Assembly (NCBI GenBank): GCA_036939975.1
Contig: JALLPB010000790.1
Span: 1-12,934, forward strand
DNA from: Cyclostephanos tholiformis
Lineage: Eukaryota > Bacillariophyta > Thalassiosirophyceae > Thalassiosirales > Thalassiosiraceae
Direction: 5' to 3'
Length of the DNA: 12,934 nt
Numbering within the stretch: position 1 is the first letter of the stretch; each line of letters starts with the position of its first letter. Of this stretch, positions 1 through 8,096 are shown piece after piece. The notes under the pieces are model-generated. The model searched no databases, had not been told where the DNA came from, and was given only the letters and a program-made list of their open reading frames with translations. A program made the position numbers and the translations under genes.

Positions 1-400
1 GTGATGAATGGCGGACAGGGGCGCTGGGCAGAGGCGACGAGGGGGAGAGGCTGAGCGCTAGGAAATGCAACAACCAACCGAACGAAGGCGCGATGTCCAC
101 GACAACCAATCGATTTAGATGGGCGCGACGAAGGGGGAAGGCGTGATGAATGGCGGACAGGGGCGCTGGGCAGAGGCGACGAGGGGGAGAGGCTGAGGCG
201 CTAGGAAATGCAACAACCAACCAAACGAGGGCGCGATGTGAAGAAGAGGTGTGACGAGAGGTGGAGGCGCGGTAAGAGGTCCACCCAACCAACCGAACGA
301 CAGGGGCGTGAAGAAGGGGGGAGGCGTGATGAATGACGAAATGAAGCGCTGGACGGAGGCACGACGAAAGGGAGAGGCCGAGGCGCTGGGAAATGCAATA
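1..400. repeat. Degenerate long-unit minisatellite
   Basis: A unit beginning GTGATGAATGGCGGACAGGG starts at 1, again at 143 (142-bp period) and, diverged, at 326 (183-bp period). Each copy runs through a GAGGGGGAGAGGCTGAG-like block and ends near GGAAATGCAA. Between copies 2 and 3 is a shorter echo of the CAACCAACCGAACGA segment. Copies 1 and 2 are nearly identical over about 100 bp; copy 3 has many substitutions. The copies carry no shared reading frame of the kind a repeat protein would show, so I treat this as noncoding satellite DNA. It may continue to the left of the window. Confidence 0.75.
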
Positions 401-431
401 GATTTGCTTATACAACTAGGATTGGAAACTT

Positions 432-967
432 TCAATTCTCAACTCGGCTCCAGCCAAAACTGAGACCATCAAGCAATGCAATCCTTTCGGCGGAAAGCTT
501 GCCATTCGTCTTTGATCGTCTCTGGTTGTTCACCCACTGGCCAAGGCAGCAGGCCCGATGCACATTGCAATGGCCGTTGAGTGCGTGAAACTCCACCAAT
601 TCTTCATAGTGCCGGTTCCACTTTTTTCGTGTAAGCTCCGTGGGAAGTTGACATGATTGAGCACCTTGACCCTATCGTCGGATAGCCGACTAGCCGTCAA
701 CTGCGATCTAATCTTTGTCACCCATTTCTTCAACTCGGGGTCGGCCTCAGACCAGACGATGATTTCTTTGCCAACATTACTTGCAATGAAGAGAAGATAC
801 TTAAAGAGGCCGGCATTGAAGTCATCATCGTCACTCTTGTTTACAATGCCCAAGGAGAGGGTGAATGCATTCATTTGCTGTGTGATGTCGTCCATGGTGA
901 AGACTATGGTGGGAATGCCACTTTGGACTGGAATGAAAAGCAAAATGATTTCTTCTAATGTCGGATT
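432..967 (-). pseudogene. C-terminal fragment of a helicase-associated (HA) domain protein, frameshifted and 5'-truncated
   Basis: Read on the minus strand, the frame ending at the stop 434-432 encodes a clear helicase-associated domain. It starts at W (620-618) in KWNRHYEELVEFHALNGHCN, continues through GQWVNNQRRSK and ends in KLSAERIALLDGLSFGWS. This is the W..RY.EL..F...GHCNV ... QWV..QRR ... GKLS.ERI..LE..GF.W pattern found singly or in tandem in many diatom proteins, often at the C-terminus of superfamily II helicases. Upstream, a second frame is open from 967 and encodes what looks like the preceding part (IPVQSGIPTIVFTMDD ... KEIIVWSEADPELKKWV). The two frames would join if the A6 run at 627-622 had one more A, so this is a one-base indel or a sequencing error. 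The upstream frame meets TAG at 970-968, just before a repeat pair and a transposase, so the 5' part is missing. Recognition of the HA domain is firm; assignment of the upstream portion is inference. Confidence 0.7.
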
Positions 968-981
968 CTATCAACACGACT

Positions 982-1076
982 CCGGACCTTCAGAGTCATC
1001 ACTCAACTTTTACTCACGCTGTCAGATTTTGTCAAATCAACCCGGACCTTCAGATATCATCACTCAAGTTTTACTA
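982..1076 (+). repeat. Pair of ~35-bp direct repeats 5' of the transposase
   Basis: CCGGACCTTCAGA followed by an ATCACTCAA(C/G)TTTTACT block occurs at about 982-1015 and again at 1042-1076, with a 60-bp period and only a few differences. The repeats lie between the broken HA-domain gene and the transposase start. They may be subterminal transposase-binding sites of the element or a small local duplication. I found no inverted counterpart downstream. Confidence 0.7.
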
Positions 1077-1123
1077 ATTCCATTATTCTTACTCGCCAGA
1101 AGAGCACAAGAATCAGCACAATC

Positions 1124-2094
1124 ATGTTCGCAATTGCCCCTAACATCATCATCAATGCAGCGAAAAGCATGGTAAACCTTCCTCAAATAAGAAACGATAC
1201 TTTTGAGCGACGATGGAAGTCAGCATTTGGTGCATCACCTGAAGTTTGCTGCTTGCTCTGGAACAAAATCAATCCATACAAGACTATGCCAACAGGCGTT
1301 GGCCCAAAGCATTTGCTGTGGGCGCTATACTTCTTAACAGTTTATGACACTGAGCACAACAGTGCTCACAGCCTGGGTAAGGTGGATGAAAAAACATATC
1401 GGAAATGGTCCGAGCTTTTCGTGGATGCGATATCTTATCTTGAATGCGAAGTGGTAAGTACTCATCCCGACAATGCTATCCCCCACTGTGAATATTGCAC
1501 CCTCGCCAACTAGTCTCTGGTTATTGTTTATTCTCATAGATTATATGGGACAATCGATTTCTGGGCGATAGTGGCAACAAAGCATTGGTAAATGGCACAG
1601 ACATGCCTGTTCAGATGAAATTCTCCGAAAAGTTCATGTCCCATAAGTTCAAGGGCAACGGACTCAAGTACGAAGTTGGTGTGTGCATTGCAACTGGTCG
1701 AATCGTGTGGATTCATGGACCATCTTGAGCAGGCATGAACGATATTACACTCGCTCGACAGGCGTTTGTCTCATTTCTAAATGATAATGAGATGGCCGTT
1801 GCAGACTCTGGTTACAGAGGCGAAATGCATCACATAAAAACTCCTGACTTGATGCATTTTCGCTCGGGAGAGGAGTATTATGATGCAGCAGTTGCACGAG
1901 CTTGTCACGAGACTGTCAACTCACGTTTCAAAAACAAACAAGTTCTGGTGAAGCGTTTCCGCCATTCTCTTGCATTTCATTCATCTTGCTTCCGTGCAGT
2001 TGCTGTCATCACAGAGCTCAACATTGAAGCAGGAGAATCTCTATTTTCTGTTCAATATATTGACGAGGGAAAAAGAAGAACTATTTGCACTTAG
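1124..2094 (+). pseudogene. PIF/Harbinger-type DDE transposase, one internal stop
   Basis: Exon 1 is 1124-1453, a phase-0 GT-AG intron occupies 1454-1539 (gtaagt ... ctcatag), and exon 2 is 1540-2094, about 294 codons in all. The core reads VNGTDMPVQM, then FSEKFMSHKFKGNGLKYEV, then TGRIVWIHGPS-stop-AGMNDITLAR, then VADSGYRGE, then ARACHETVNSRFK. This matches the DDE endonuclease fold of Harbinger/IS5-like transposases; likely acidic residues are D131, D178 and E234, with D199 in the DSGYRG motif. The family cuts and pastes its own DNA, usually with a 3-bp TWA target duplication. An in-frame TGA (1726-1728, codon 173) interrupts an otherwise intact frame at a place where relatives have a Cys, Trp or other residue in the GP..xG loop. 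The copy is therefore probably inactive unless the stop is an error or is read through. Terminal inverted repeats were not found. The transposase is convergent with the coiled-coil gene that ends at 2241. Confidence 0.85.
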
Positions 2095-2240
2095 TGTTTG
2101 TCCAATGTCACGTGAAAAGTGTTACTCTACTAGAATACTAATCTCGTAATGGAAAAGTTACCACCAGCAGCAAAGCTGCTTGTCATGCAGCAGCTTTTTA
2201 GGATAAGAAATCAAACGCACCGGCAGGCAAACCGCTGTAC
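2095..2240. other. Short convergent intergenic spacer with hairpin
   Basis: 146 bp separate the stop codons of the transposase (plus) and the coiled-coil gene (minus). They contain a perfect 9-bp stem, AAAGCTGCT at 2172-2180 and AGCAGCTTT at 2189-2197, with an 8-nt loop followed by a short T run. The 3' ends of the two transcripts probably overlap here. A function as a termination or processing signal is speculative. Confidence 0.5.
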
Positions 2241-4290
2241 TCAGCTCTCCTTTGGTTTTGAAGGAGTGATGAGAGCCAAGCCAGTACTGGATGCCTTTGG
2301 AAAGTGGATCCCGCCCCCTTTGAGCAGGTCAACACACAGATCATACAATTCATAAGTCTTGTTCACCTTGGCGTCCAGCTTGATGAGTACTGATTTCAAT
2401 TTTGTCTCCTGTTCAAAAAGCTGATCTTGAATCCATTGTTCTGCAACAAGATAGTGAGTATTTTGAATAACACAAATGGGGTATTGAGTATAAAACTGGC
2501 ATGGTATACTTGCCTTGCTTACTTCTGAATTCACGGAGATCCTTCTCTGCAAAGCATGTATTGAACTGAGCTTGCATACTGGAATAGTTCTTGTGCATGT
2601 TTTTCAGTTCCAACACCAATGGACTGAGATCGGTACCATTAGTACCCAGAGAGTGTATGGTGTTTTGGACACGCCCAAATGCCTCCTCATTGATCTTGTT
2701 GATGTTCTGGATAGATTCTTCAAGTCCTGATATTTTTGCGCGAAAATAGGAGTTACTCTCGCCACAATTCTTGACTAATTCCTTCAGGCTTTTCAAGGAG
2801 GCATCGGAGCAGAAGGTGTCGAACTTCACTTGATCTACTTCATCAGCGTGACTTGCAAAGGTGAGCTTGATTTGATTTAGGTCTTCTTCGCAAACAACAA
2901 CTCTCCCTTCGAGTTGATGAACCCTGTCCCTCAGATTCGCTTGCTCATGACTCAACGTCTCGACAGACTCAAGACTAGCCTTCAATGAGTCCATGCTGAA
3001 TGTTGACAACGATCTATCGGCAGCTCGATTGATGTGAGATGTCGTGCTTTGCACGTCAGCAGAAAAACTGATGGAAGAGGTGGGACGGCGGCTGCCTGCT
3101 GCTGCATTGTCGACTGGTCTACTATTGACTTGCCCCTCTGCCCTCCTGTTTGGCGACAGAGATAAAATACTGCAGGAGATCTCACTTGCATCAATTTTGG
3201 TGTCTCCTGAATTGCTGCCAGAAAGCTCAATGTGGAGCAGACTGACTGGGAAGGACCCGGACTGATTCTGTGAGTAATGTAGAAGCTGACATGGAACAAA
3301 TGCGTCATTAATATGGAAGAGAACGAGAAGGGGGATGACAAGAACAACAGCTCTTACCGCAGGCATTGGTGCTTTCTCCAATCTTGCCCCCGCATCTCTA
3401 CTCTCATACAACCCCTCGATGGCACTGATAGAACGGCATTTCACCGGTAGTTTGATCTTCATGATCACATGTGGTAAATCAGTCTTTCTCACGTCAGCTG
3501 CCTTCATAATTGACGCAACGGCAGGGTGCAACGTTCCTGTTTCCAAATTTCTGTAGGGCTTGTTGTTCTCCCCACCAAAGTCAGAAATCATCTCCCGAAG
3601 AATTTCCCTGTAGAAAACTGCTGGAGGCGGCTTAAACTTTAGAGTTAGGGTTGAACCATTGGCACTCAGTGTGCAAAAGCTTGAACGATCCTGGTCGGAG
3701 AGTTTCCAACCAGAGGGAGCATGGATGATAACATGGCATTTTTCCGTTGAACAGATATTGCCGGATTGGCTGCTGGTTGTAGAGCTTGTAATAAACTGAG
3801 CTTGAACATAGTTGAAAGGCGCCTCATTGCCTTGGCCATCATAAAGATTGTCCGCATCCTCGGCAGGCTTGGCTACATAGTTAGGGAGGTCGGGAACATC
3901 ATCGCCGTCCTCGTCGCCTTCGTCGTCCTTGCCATCCTTGCCCTCCTGCTCATGAGTTGCGTTGATGTGGTCAGTCGTCCTTGGGGGATTTGAGCCATTT
4001 GCTGGGTTGTGGGCTCCATCAAACCACCTCTGTGCGGCGTTTTTCAGGTTCGTTCTCCAGCATTGAAGATTAATCGCGCTGAACAAAGCAACGTCTTCTG
4101 CACGTGCGATGTCATACCACTGTTTCACCGGATCGGAGGAGTTCCTAGTTGCATTCGGCACATCCAACACAGGGTCACCATTAGAATCTGTGCCGACAAT
4201 GCACCATTTCCCCACTTCATTTTCATTGGCTGTAAATTTGTCGAAGCAGAATTTGATGTGCGCATTGAGCCATTTCTTTTTACCTCCCAT
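2241..4290 (-). CDS. Uncharacterised coiled-coil protein with shared 'PSG' domain (three exons)
   Basis: I do not recognise a named family. The model is ATG at 4290, exon 1 4290-3358, intron 3357-3286 (phase 0, gtaaga ... atgtcag, 72 nt and itself open), exon 2 3285-2523, intron 2522-2441 (phase 1, gtaagc ... ttgcag, 82 nt), exon 3 2440-2241. This gives about 631 residues. A second acceptor (tcacag) 18 nt downstream of the first intron end is possible. Visible parts: a W/K-rich N-terminus (about 1-95: MGGKKKWLNAHIKFCFDKF, KQWYDIARAED); an acidic linker (about 112-150, rich in D, E and G); a domain of about 100 residues opening with CHVIIHAPSGWKL (185-197) and closing with HVIMKIKLPVKC (about 274-285); a Ser-rich stretch; and a long predicted coiled coil (about 410-550). 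The C-terminal exon is also helical, and without that splice the protein would end in an unrelated tail. The PSG domain is shared with the divergent neighbour at 4728. No DNA-binding or enzymatic motif is evident. Confidence 0.75.
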
Positions 4291-4727
4291 CGTTAGAATA
4301 ATCGGGGTGTTGTATTTAGTAGACTGGTGCTTTATATTGGCTGGAGCAGCTTGTGTTGTGGCTGTTTATCCTCGTCAAGTGGGCCATAGGAGTGCCTGAG
4401 TTTCGATGATCCTCCTCTCCGCACAGCTTTGTGGTCGTTTTCACGGGACAATGGCCCCGGTATCCATCATGACCACGTATGAATACGTATCGCATTGATT
4501 CAAATCAAATAGATACCAGGATACCAGATCTAGCGGGTCAACATATTTTGAGAAAACATCCCCAGCGTTTCACAAATAAACTCTCTGGTATCCACGCCAG
4601 CAACCTCCACAGAGCTGTTTCAAGCACGGCTCCAGCAACTTACTCTACCCGAACATAGCAATAGGCATAATCATTGCATCCTCATCCCCACCACCCTATC
4701 CAATATCTCTCCGACCCACCCCGGTTG
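4291..4727. promoter_or_regulatory. Divergent promoter region with repeated GGTATCC motif
   Basis: These 437 bp lie between two divergently transcribed genes that share a domain. They contain ggtatcc at 4459-4465, two abutting GATACCAG units at 4512-4519 and 4520-4527, and CTGGTATCC at 4585-4593, which is the exact reverse complement of 4519-4527. There is also a dyad ACGTAT-GA-ATACGT at 4475-4488. The repetition on both strands is what a bidirectional regulator site could look like, but no known diatom factor is implied. No TATA box can be assigned with confidence. Confidence 0.4.
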
Positions 4728-5636
4728 ATGACCTGGCCCAGCGATTGGACAGATCGAAAACGCCTCGGGGAATTGATAAAGATTGTTTTCATCAAACAAT
4801 TAATCAATCCAAACGATTACGACAAAGATCACATCATCGCTCTCAAACAGTCAATCAGCCAATTCTCAGCAGTGGACGACGAGTTGTTCTTCACGGCGTT
4901 CAGGCGTTCTTCAAGTGAATACCTCTTATCGAAGGATCTGGACGCAGTCGAATCACACTGTACCATTCGTCAAAGTCCACAAGCCAATCAAGCATCTGCT
5001 CCTGCTCCTCTGGCTACTAAGAAAGAGTCTACTCCTGCTCCGCCGCAAATTGTGTCATCACACAGGAAACAAGCCAACATGCCAAACACCACAATGTCAT
5101 CATCATCTTTTCATGTTTGTCTCCCCCATGTTGTGTCGAACTGGATTGATGAAAATCAAAATGGCCGCGTCCATGTTGTTATTGGCATGCCATCAGGAAC
5201 ACATCTCCTGAAACACACGGAGATCATTAGCACTGATTCCAGGCCATGTCTTAGTGTTATTTGGGAATGGCCACAGATCATGCTTGATCCCACCAAAGTT
5301 TTTTCACATTCCCGCTTCAAAAGGACAATTCAGACAAGTCATCCTAAGGTCATCGCATTTGTAGGAGAGACAGACAAGATTCGGGCAGCGGCCGACAAGA
5401 TTGCAGATGGACTTTGTACTTCTAAAATGATTGTCAAGCTCCCTACTGGTGAATACCAGTTTACACCTGTCGACATTAGTGGTCACCCCTCTGTCAACCT
5501 TTTTTCGTCCGAAAGCAACACTGGCGGCATGTTCGCAACAATTTTTTGTCTGTTTGATTTGATGGTGAAGGTTTCGGATGACGGAAAGAGGTTCAGCACA
5601 AAGGCTAGCCTTGTCGATGACGACGAGTGTGACTAG
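4728..5636 (+). CDS. Uncharacterised 302-residue protein sharing the 'PSG' domain
   Basis: This is an intronless frame. The first in-frame ATG is at 4728 (MTWPSDWTDRKRL); the open frame extends 18 codons further back only to a TTG, so 4728 is taken as the start. The N-terminal part (1-80) is probably helical. It is followed by a low-complexity linker rich in A, P, S and T (about 85-125). The C-terminal domain begins with RVHVVIGMPSGTHL (about 147-160), passes IWEWPQIMLDP (178-188) and HPKVIAF (205-211), and closes with KMIVKLPTGEYQF (233-245). This parallels the neighbour's HVIIHAPSGWKL, LKFKPPPAVF, HPAVAS and VIMKIKLPVKC in the same order and at similar spacing, so the two are diverged paralogues over this domain. 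The tail is acidic (DDDE). No enzymatic motif is evident. The function is unknown; possibilities are a lineage-specific diatom family or an accessory gene of the nearby transposon. Confidence 0.75.
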   Translation: MTWPSDWTDRKRLGELIKIVFIKQLINPNDYDKDHIIALKQSISQFSAVDDELFFTAFRRSSSEYLLSKDLDAVESHCTIRQSPQANQASAPAPLATKKESTPAPPQIVSSHRKQANMPNTTMSSSSFHVCLPHVVSNWIDENQNGRVHVVIGMPSGTHLLKHTEIISTDSRPCLSVIWEWPQIMLDPTKVFSHSRFKRTIQTSHPKVIAFVGETDKIRAAADKIADGLCTSKMIVKLPTGEYQFTPVDISGHPSVNLFSSESNTGGMFATIFCLFDLMVKVSDDGKRFSTKASLVDDDECD

Positions 5637-5688
5637 ACTGTCTGCTTCTTTGTTTGTGACTAGAGAAAACTTCCTCGTGAATCAGCGT

Positions 5689-5744
5689 GCATTTATTTGT
5701 TTAGACTTATATAACTAGCATTTATTTGTTTAGACTTATAACTA
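5689..5744 (+). repeat. Tandem duplication of a 29/27-bp unit in the 3' flank
   Basis: A unit starting GCATTTATTTGTTTAGACTT occupies 5689-5717 and repeats at 5718-5744, differing only by a 2-bp AT deletion. It lies 50 bp past the stop codon of the 302-residue protein, so it is probably in its 3' untranslated region or termination region. Confidence 0.85.
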
Positions 5745-6425
5745 TCTGTTTTCATCAACCTCGACGAACATAGCGCACAATATGGCGGGTAGGACGATCG
5801 ATGTCCGCGACGCGCAATGTGACCCTCAGCAGCGCAAACGGCGCATTCCCTCCCGATCATCGTCGTCGGTCGGTCGTCTTGTCTGAGCGTCAATGTCAAC
5901 GTTTCCGTCGCCGCAGCCACGCATCCCCTTGACGACGCCGCCACAGGCCTCCCATAGCTGCTCCAACAGCAGTCGGTCCGACGACAGTGGACAAATCGGC
6001 CCTCCCGGGCACCGAATCGAGTATCCAAGTCTGTTTCGGCCGTCGTCCTCGTGTTCGAAGCAAAGGCGACACCGCCCTCCACAGGAACATCAGGGACGAC
6101 GCCGCCCCCTCAAGGCACGCATTTATGGCGCTCCCGCATATCATTCTGTAGGATGCGTACGACGAAAATGTCCGTCGTCGTCCCCGCTTTGTTCGTCGCC
6201 AGCGGCAATCGAGCGATCGTTGTCGGCGTCGTCGTCGTTGTTGACGAGAACGCCTCGTCCCATTTCGTCCTCCTCTCGTCGTCGTTGTCGTCGTCTTCGA
6301 TGCATATGCTGCCAATCCACACCTTTTAACCCCCCAGGCCGTACAGTTCGTTTCCAGCGCTCACGAGTGCCTCCAGCCGCGAAGCCATTGAAAGGACCGG
6401 TCCCCGGTGGCTCGGCTTTTTTTTG
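5745..6425. other. CGTCG-rich stretch without a supportable gene
   Basis: Long open frames exist on both strands, but they are rich in R, S, P and T and reflect CGT/GAC trinucleotide runs (for example 6170-6300). None shows a recognisable domain, splice-supported continuation or conserved motif. The region may hold 5' exons or the promoter of the downstream thioredoxin gene, but I could not identify them. Confidence 0.4.
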
Positions 6426-6467
6426 GTACGATTTTAGGTTCTCGTGCAGAAACCTCGAAAATCGTAC
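6426..6467 (+). repeat. Imperfect inverted repeat (hairpin)
   Basis: GTACGATTTTAGGTT (6426-6440) pairs with AACCTCGAAAATCGTAC (6451-6467). This forms a 15-bp stem with a 2-nt bulge (CG) and a 10-nt loop. It is flanked by T runs on both sides. It could be a relic of a small inverted-repeat element or an RNA hairpin; nothing shows which. Confidence 0.6.
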
Positions 6468-6476
6468 ATTCTTTTT

Positions 6477-6575
6477 TGGAGTGTCGCTCGCTCGCTCTGT
6501 TGGAGTGTCGCTCGCTCGCTCTGTTGCCTCTTTCTGTCCTGTCACTTTGGGTGTCACTCGCTCGCTCGCTGTTTT
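6477..6575 (+). repeat. 24-bp tandem repeat and CTCG microsatellite
   Basis: A 24-bp unit beginning TGGAGTGTCGCTCGCTCGCT occupies 6477-6500 and is repeated exactly at 6501-6524. A degenerate third version (GGGTGTCACTCGCTCGCTCGCT) follows at about 6549-6570. It is a simple-sequence expansion just after the hairpin at 6426-6467. Confidence 0.85.
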
Positions 6576-6964
6576 GCGCCTCTTCAAGCTCCTCGCCGCG
6601 CGAGATCAAGGTCCAGCTGGACGCCGGTTAGTCCTATCTGATCTTTCTCCCCGCCCGCGGGGCGGAGGAGGACGTCGTCGTCGAAAACTACGACTACGAC
6701 AACGTGGCTTGATCCCACCGCGGAGGAGGAATCGGGGGGGAACGGACGACGCGGGATCGCCATAGTCGTCACAGACGCGTCGGCATCGTTGTCGTCCTTG
6801 TCCCCGTCCCCTCCCAACTGCTCGGACGACTACGACTACGACGACAACGAGGCCGTGGTCGCGATGCGCACATTCGGACATCCCTCGTCCGTCGACGGGC
6901 TGATTTCGGCGGTCGGATACTCGCGTCGGCACGGCGCGCCTGCGATGGCGGCGTTCTTCAGGAG

Positions 6965-7597
6965 ATGGTCCAGGCGTTGTGTGATGCGATGGAGGAGCGG
7001 TTCGTTCGGGGCGAGAATTTCAGCCGTACCGGCATCCTCGTCCCCGGCGTTGTCAAGGACGTGGACGAGGATGCGTTGATGAGGGAGCTGGGCTGGTCGG
7101 AATCGGACGTGAGCCGGGGCGTTGCGTCCCGAGGGGTGGATGATGATGTTGCCTCTCCTCCCGCCCCTCGCCGCCCCCCGCTATTGCTTGACGTTTACGC
7201 CATGTGGTGCGGGCCGTGTCAGTTCATGGCGCCTCTGCTGGCGAAGGCCACGGAGGAATTGGGACCCGACGTCAGGGTGGTCAAGCTGGAGAGCGACAAG
7301 TATCCACGTATATCCAGCGTGTTGAAGGGTAAGCTTCCTCTTCTTCTTCGATGTGCATTTGTGCGGTTACGTTCTTTTTTTCTTTCGGTTATTGTAATCG
7401 ATTCTGAACCCCACTGTTTCGTGAAATGGAATGAATAACATCCCACTCCAACAACCCCCAACCAACCGTCAGTGGGCGGATTACCAACTTTGATACGTTT
7501 TGATGGCGGGGATGTGAGTAGAGAAATTCAGCGCGTGGAGGGGGCATTGACCAAGGATCAGATTGTTGATTTCGTCAACGAGGATCACAGGAGGTAG
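6965..7597 (+). CDS. Thioredoxin, y-type (plastid class), 5' end unresolved
   Basis: Exon 1 (from the first in-frame ATG, 6965) ends at 7328. A phase-1 GT-AG intron follows (7329-7472, 144 nt, gtaagc ... accgtcag), then exon 2 7473-7597, for 162 residues as modelled. The thioredoxin domain covers about 72-162: LLLDVYAMWCGPCQFMAPLL with the redox-active WCGPC at 81-85, VVKLESDKYPRISSVLK, the cis-proline loop GGLPT (Pro126) and RVEGALTKDQIVDFV. CQFMxP, KYPxI and EGALTxxQ are typical of thioredoxin y, a plastid disulfide reductase that supplies electrons to peroxiredoxins and methionine sulfoxide reductases. The first about 70 residues (ENFSRTGILVPGVVKDVDED ...) are not standard thioredoxin and do not look like a signal or transit peptide. 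The frame stays open upstream with no ATG, and ttcttcag at 6954-6961 could be an acceptor, so an upstream exon with the targeting sequence is likely. Plastid location is inferred from family type only. Confidence 0.85.
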
Positions 7598-8096
7598 CGA
7601 CTTGGTAGGTAGGCAATGCTAAACATGGGTAATAAACTAATCCTTTTAGGACTTAGTATTCTAGTTTGCTGCTCCGCTTTCGGCGCACTCGACATTGGTT
7701 TTGTATACGATATTTCATATCGCTTGCCCAGCCGCAGAGGCAGAAACGCGGACTCGCAGTGAGGAACTGGTACTATTTAGTATGTCAAACATCAAAAATC
7801 CTTCTGCGCCGTCATTGTGGCCTCCGATTGTAGTTCTGATCAGCTTTGGGGTAGAGGGGTGTATGGACGGATGGATGAGCGGGGTGGCGAGTTGCGAGAG
7901 GAGACGAGACTAAAAGAAAGCGAAGGGAGAAGATGGCAGCGGATTAATGTCATTTAAGTTTGGTTCTTATTGAATACATCTATCCGGGGAGCATCATCAA
8001 AGGTCTCGCTCAATGATTGTCTCGACGTAAAATAATTCGTCCAATCCTTGCGCTCATATCATCTGCCTATCCCGATCGGACTCTCTCTCTTTTCTT
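7598..8096. other. Convergent intergenic region, no gene seen
   Basis: This stretch lies between the stop codons of the thioredoxin (plus) and GrpE (minus) genes and so holds both 3' ends. It is of mixed composition. The only open frame of note (7695-7913, plus) has no recognisable domain. No tRNA or other structured RNA was recognised. Confidence 0.45.

Noticed and set aside
251..463. 70-codon plus-strand frame at the end of the minisatellite
   Set aside because: Mostly repeat sequence, then antisense to the HA-domain C-terminus; no homology recognised.
657..1175. 172-codon plus-strand frame before the transposase
   Set aside because: It is antisense to the recognisable HA-domain fragment and then crosses the direct repeats; it overlaps the transposase start in another frame.
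1726..1728. TGA in the transposase as a selenocysteine codon
   Set aside because: No selenoprotein function is known for this transposase family and no insertion hairpin was recognised after the stop; a nonsense mutation or read error is simpler.
2260..2276. GAGTGATGA near 2266 as the inverted terminal repeat partner of the 982/1042 repeats
   Set aside because: Match is only about 9 bp and lies inside a coding exon; consistent with chance.
2241..4290. Coiled-coil gene as the Myb-like second protein of a Harbinger element
   Set aside because: No Myb/SANT tryptophan-spaced helix motif was recognised; kept only as an open hypothesis under the paralogue finding.
5893..6765. 290-codon open frame on the plus strand
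   Set aside because: Composition is dominated by S, R and P from CGT/CTCG repeats, competing frames on both strands are equally open, and there is no domain or splice support.
7695..7913. 72-codon plus-strand frame between thioredoxin and GrpE
   Set aside because: No recognisable motif and lies in the 3' flank of two convergent genes.
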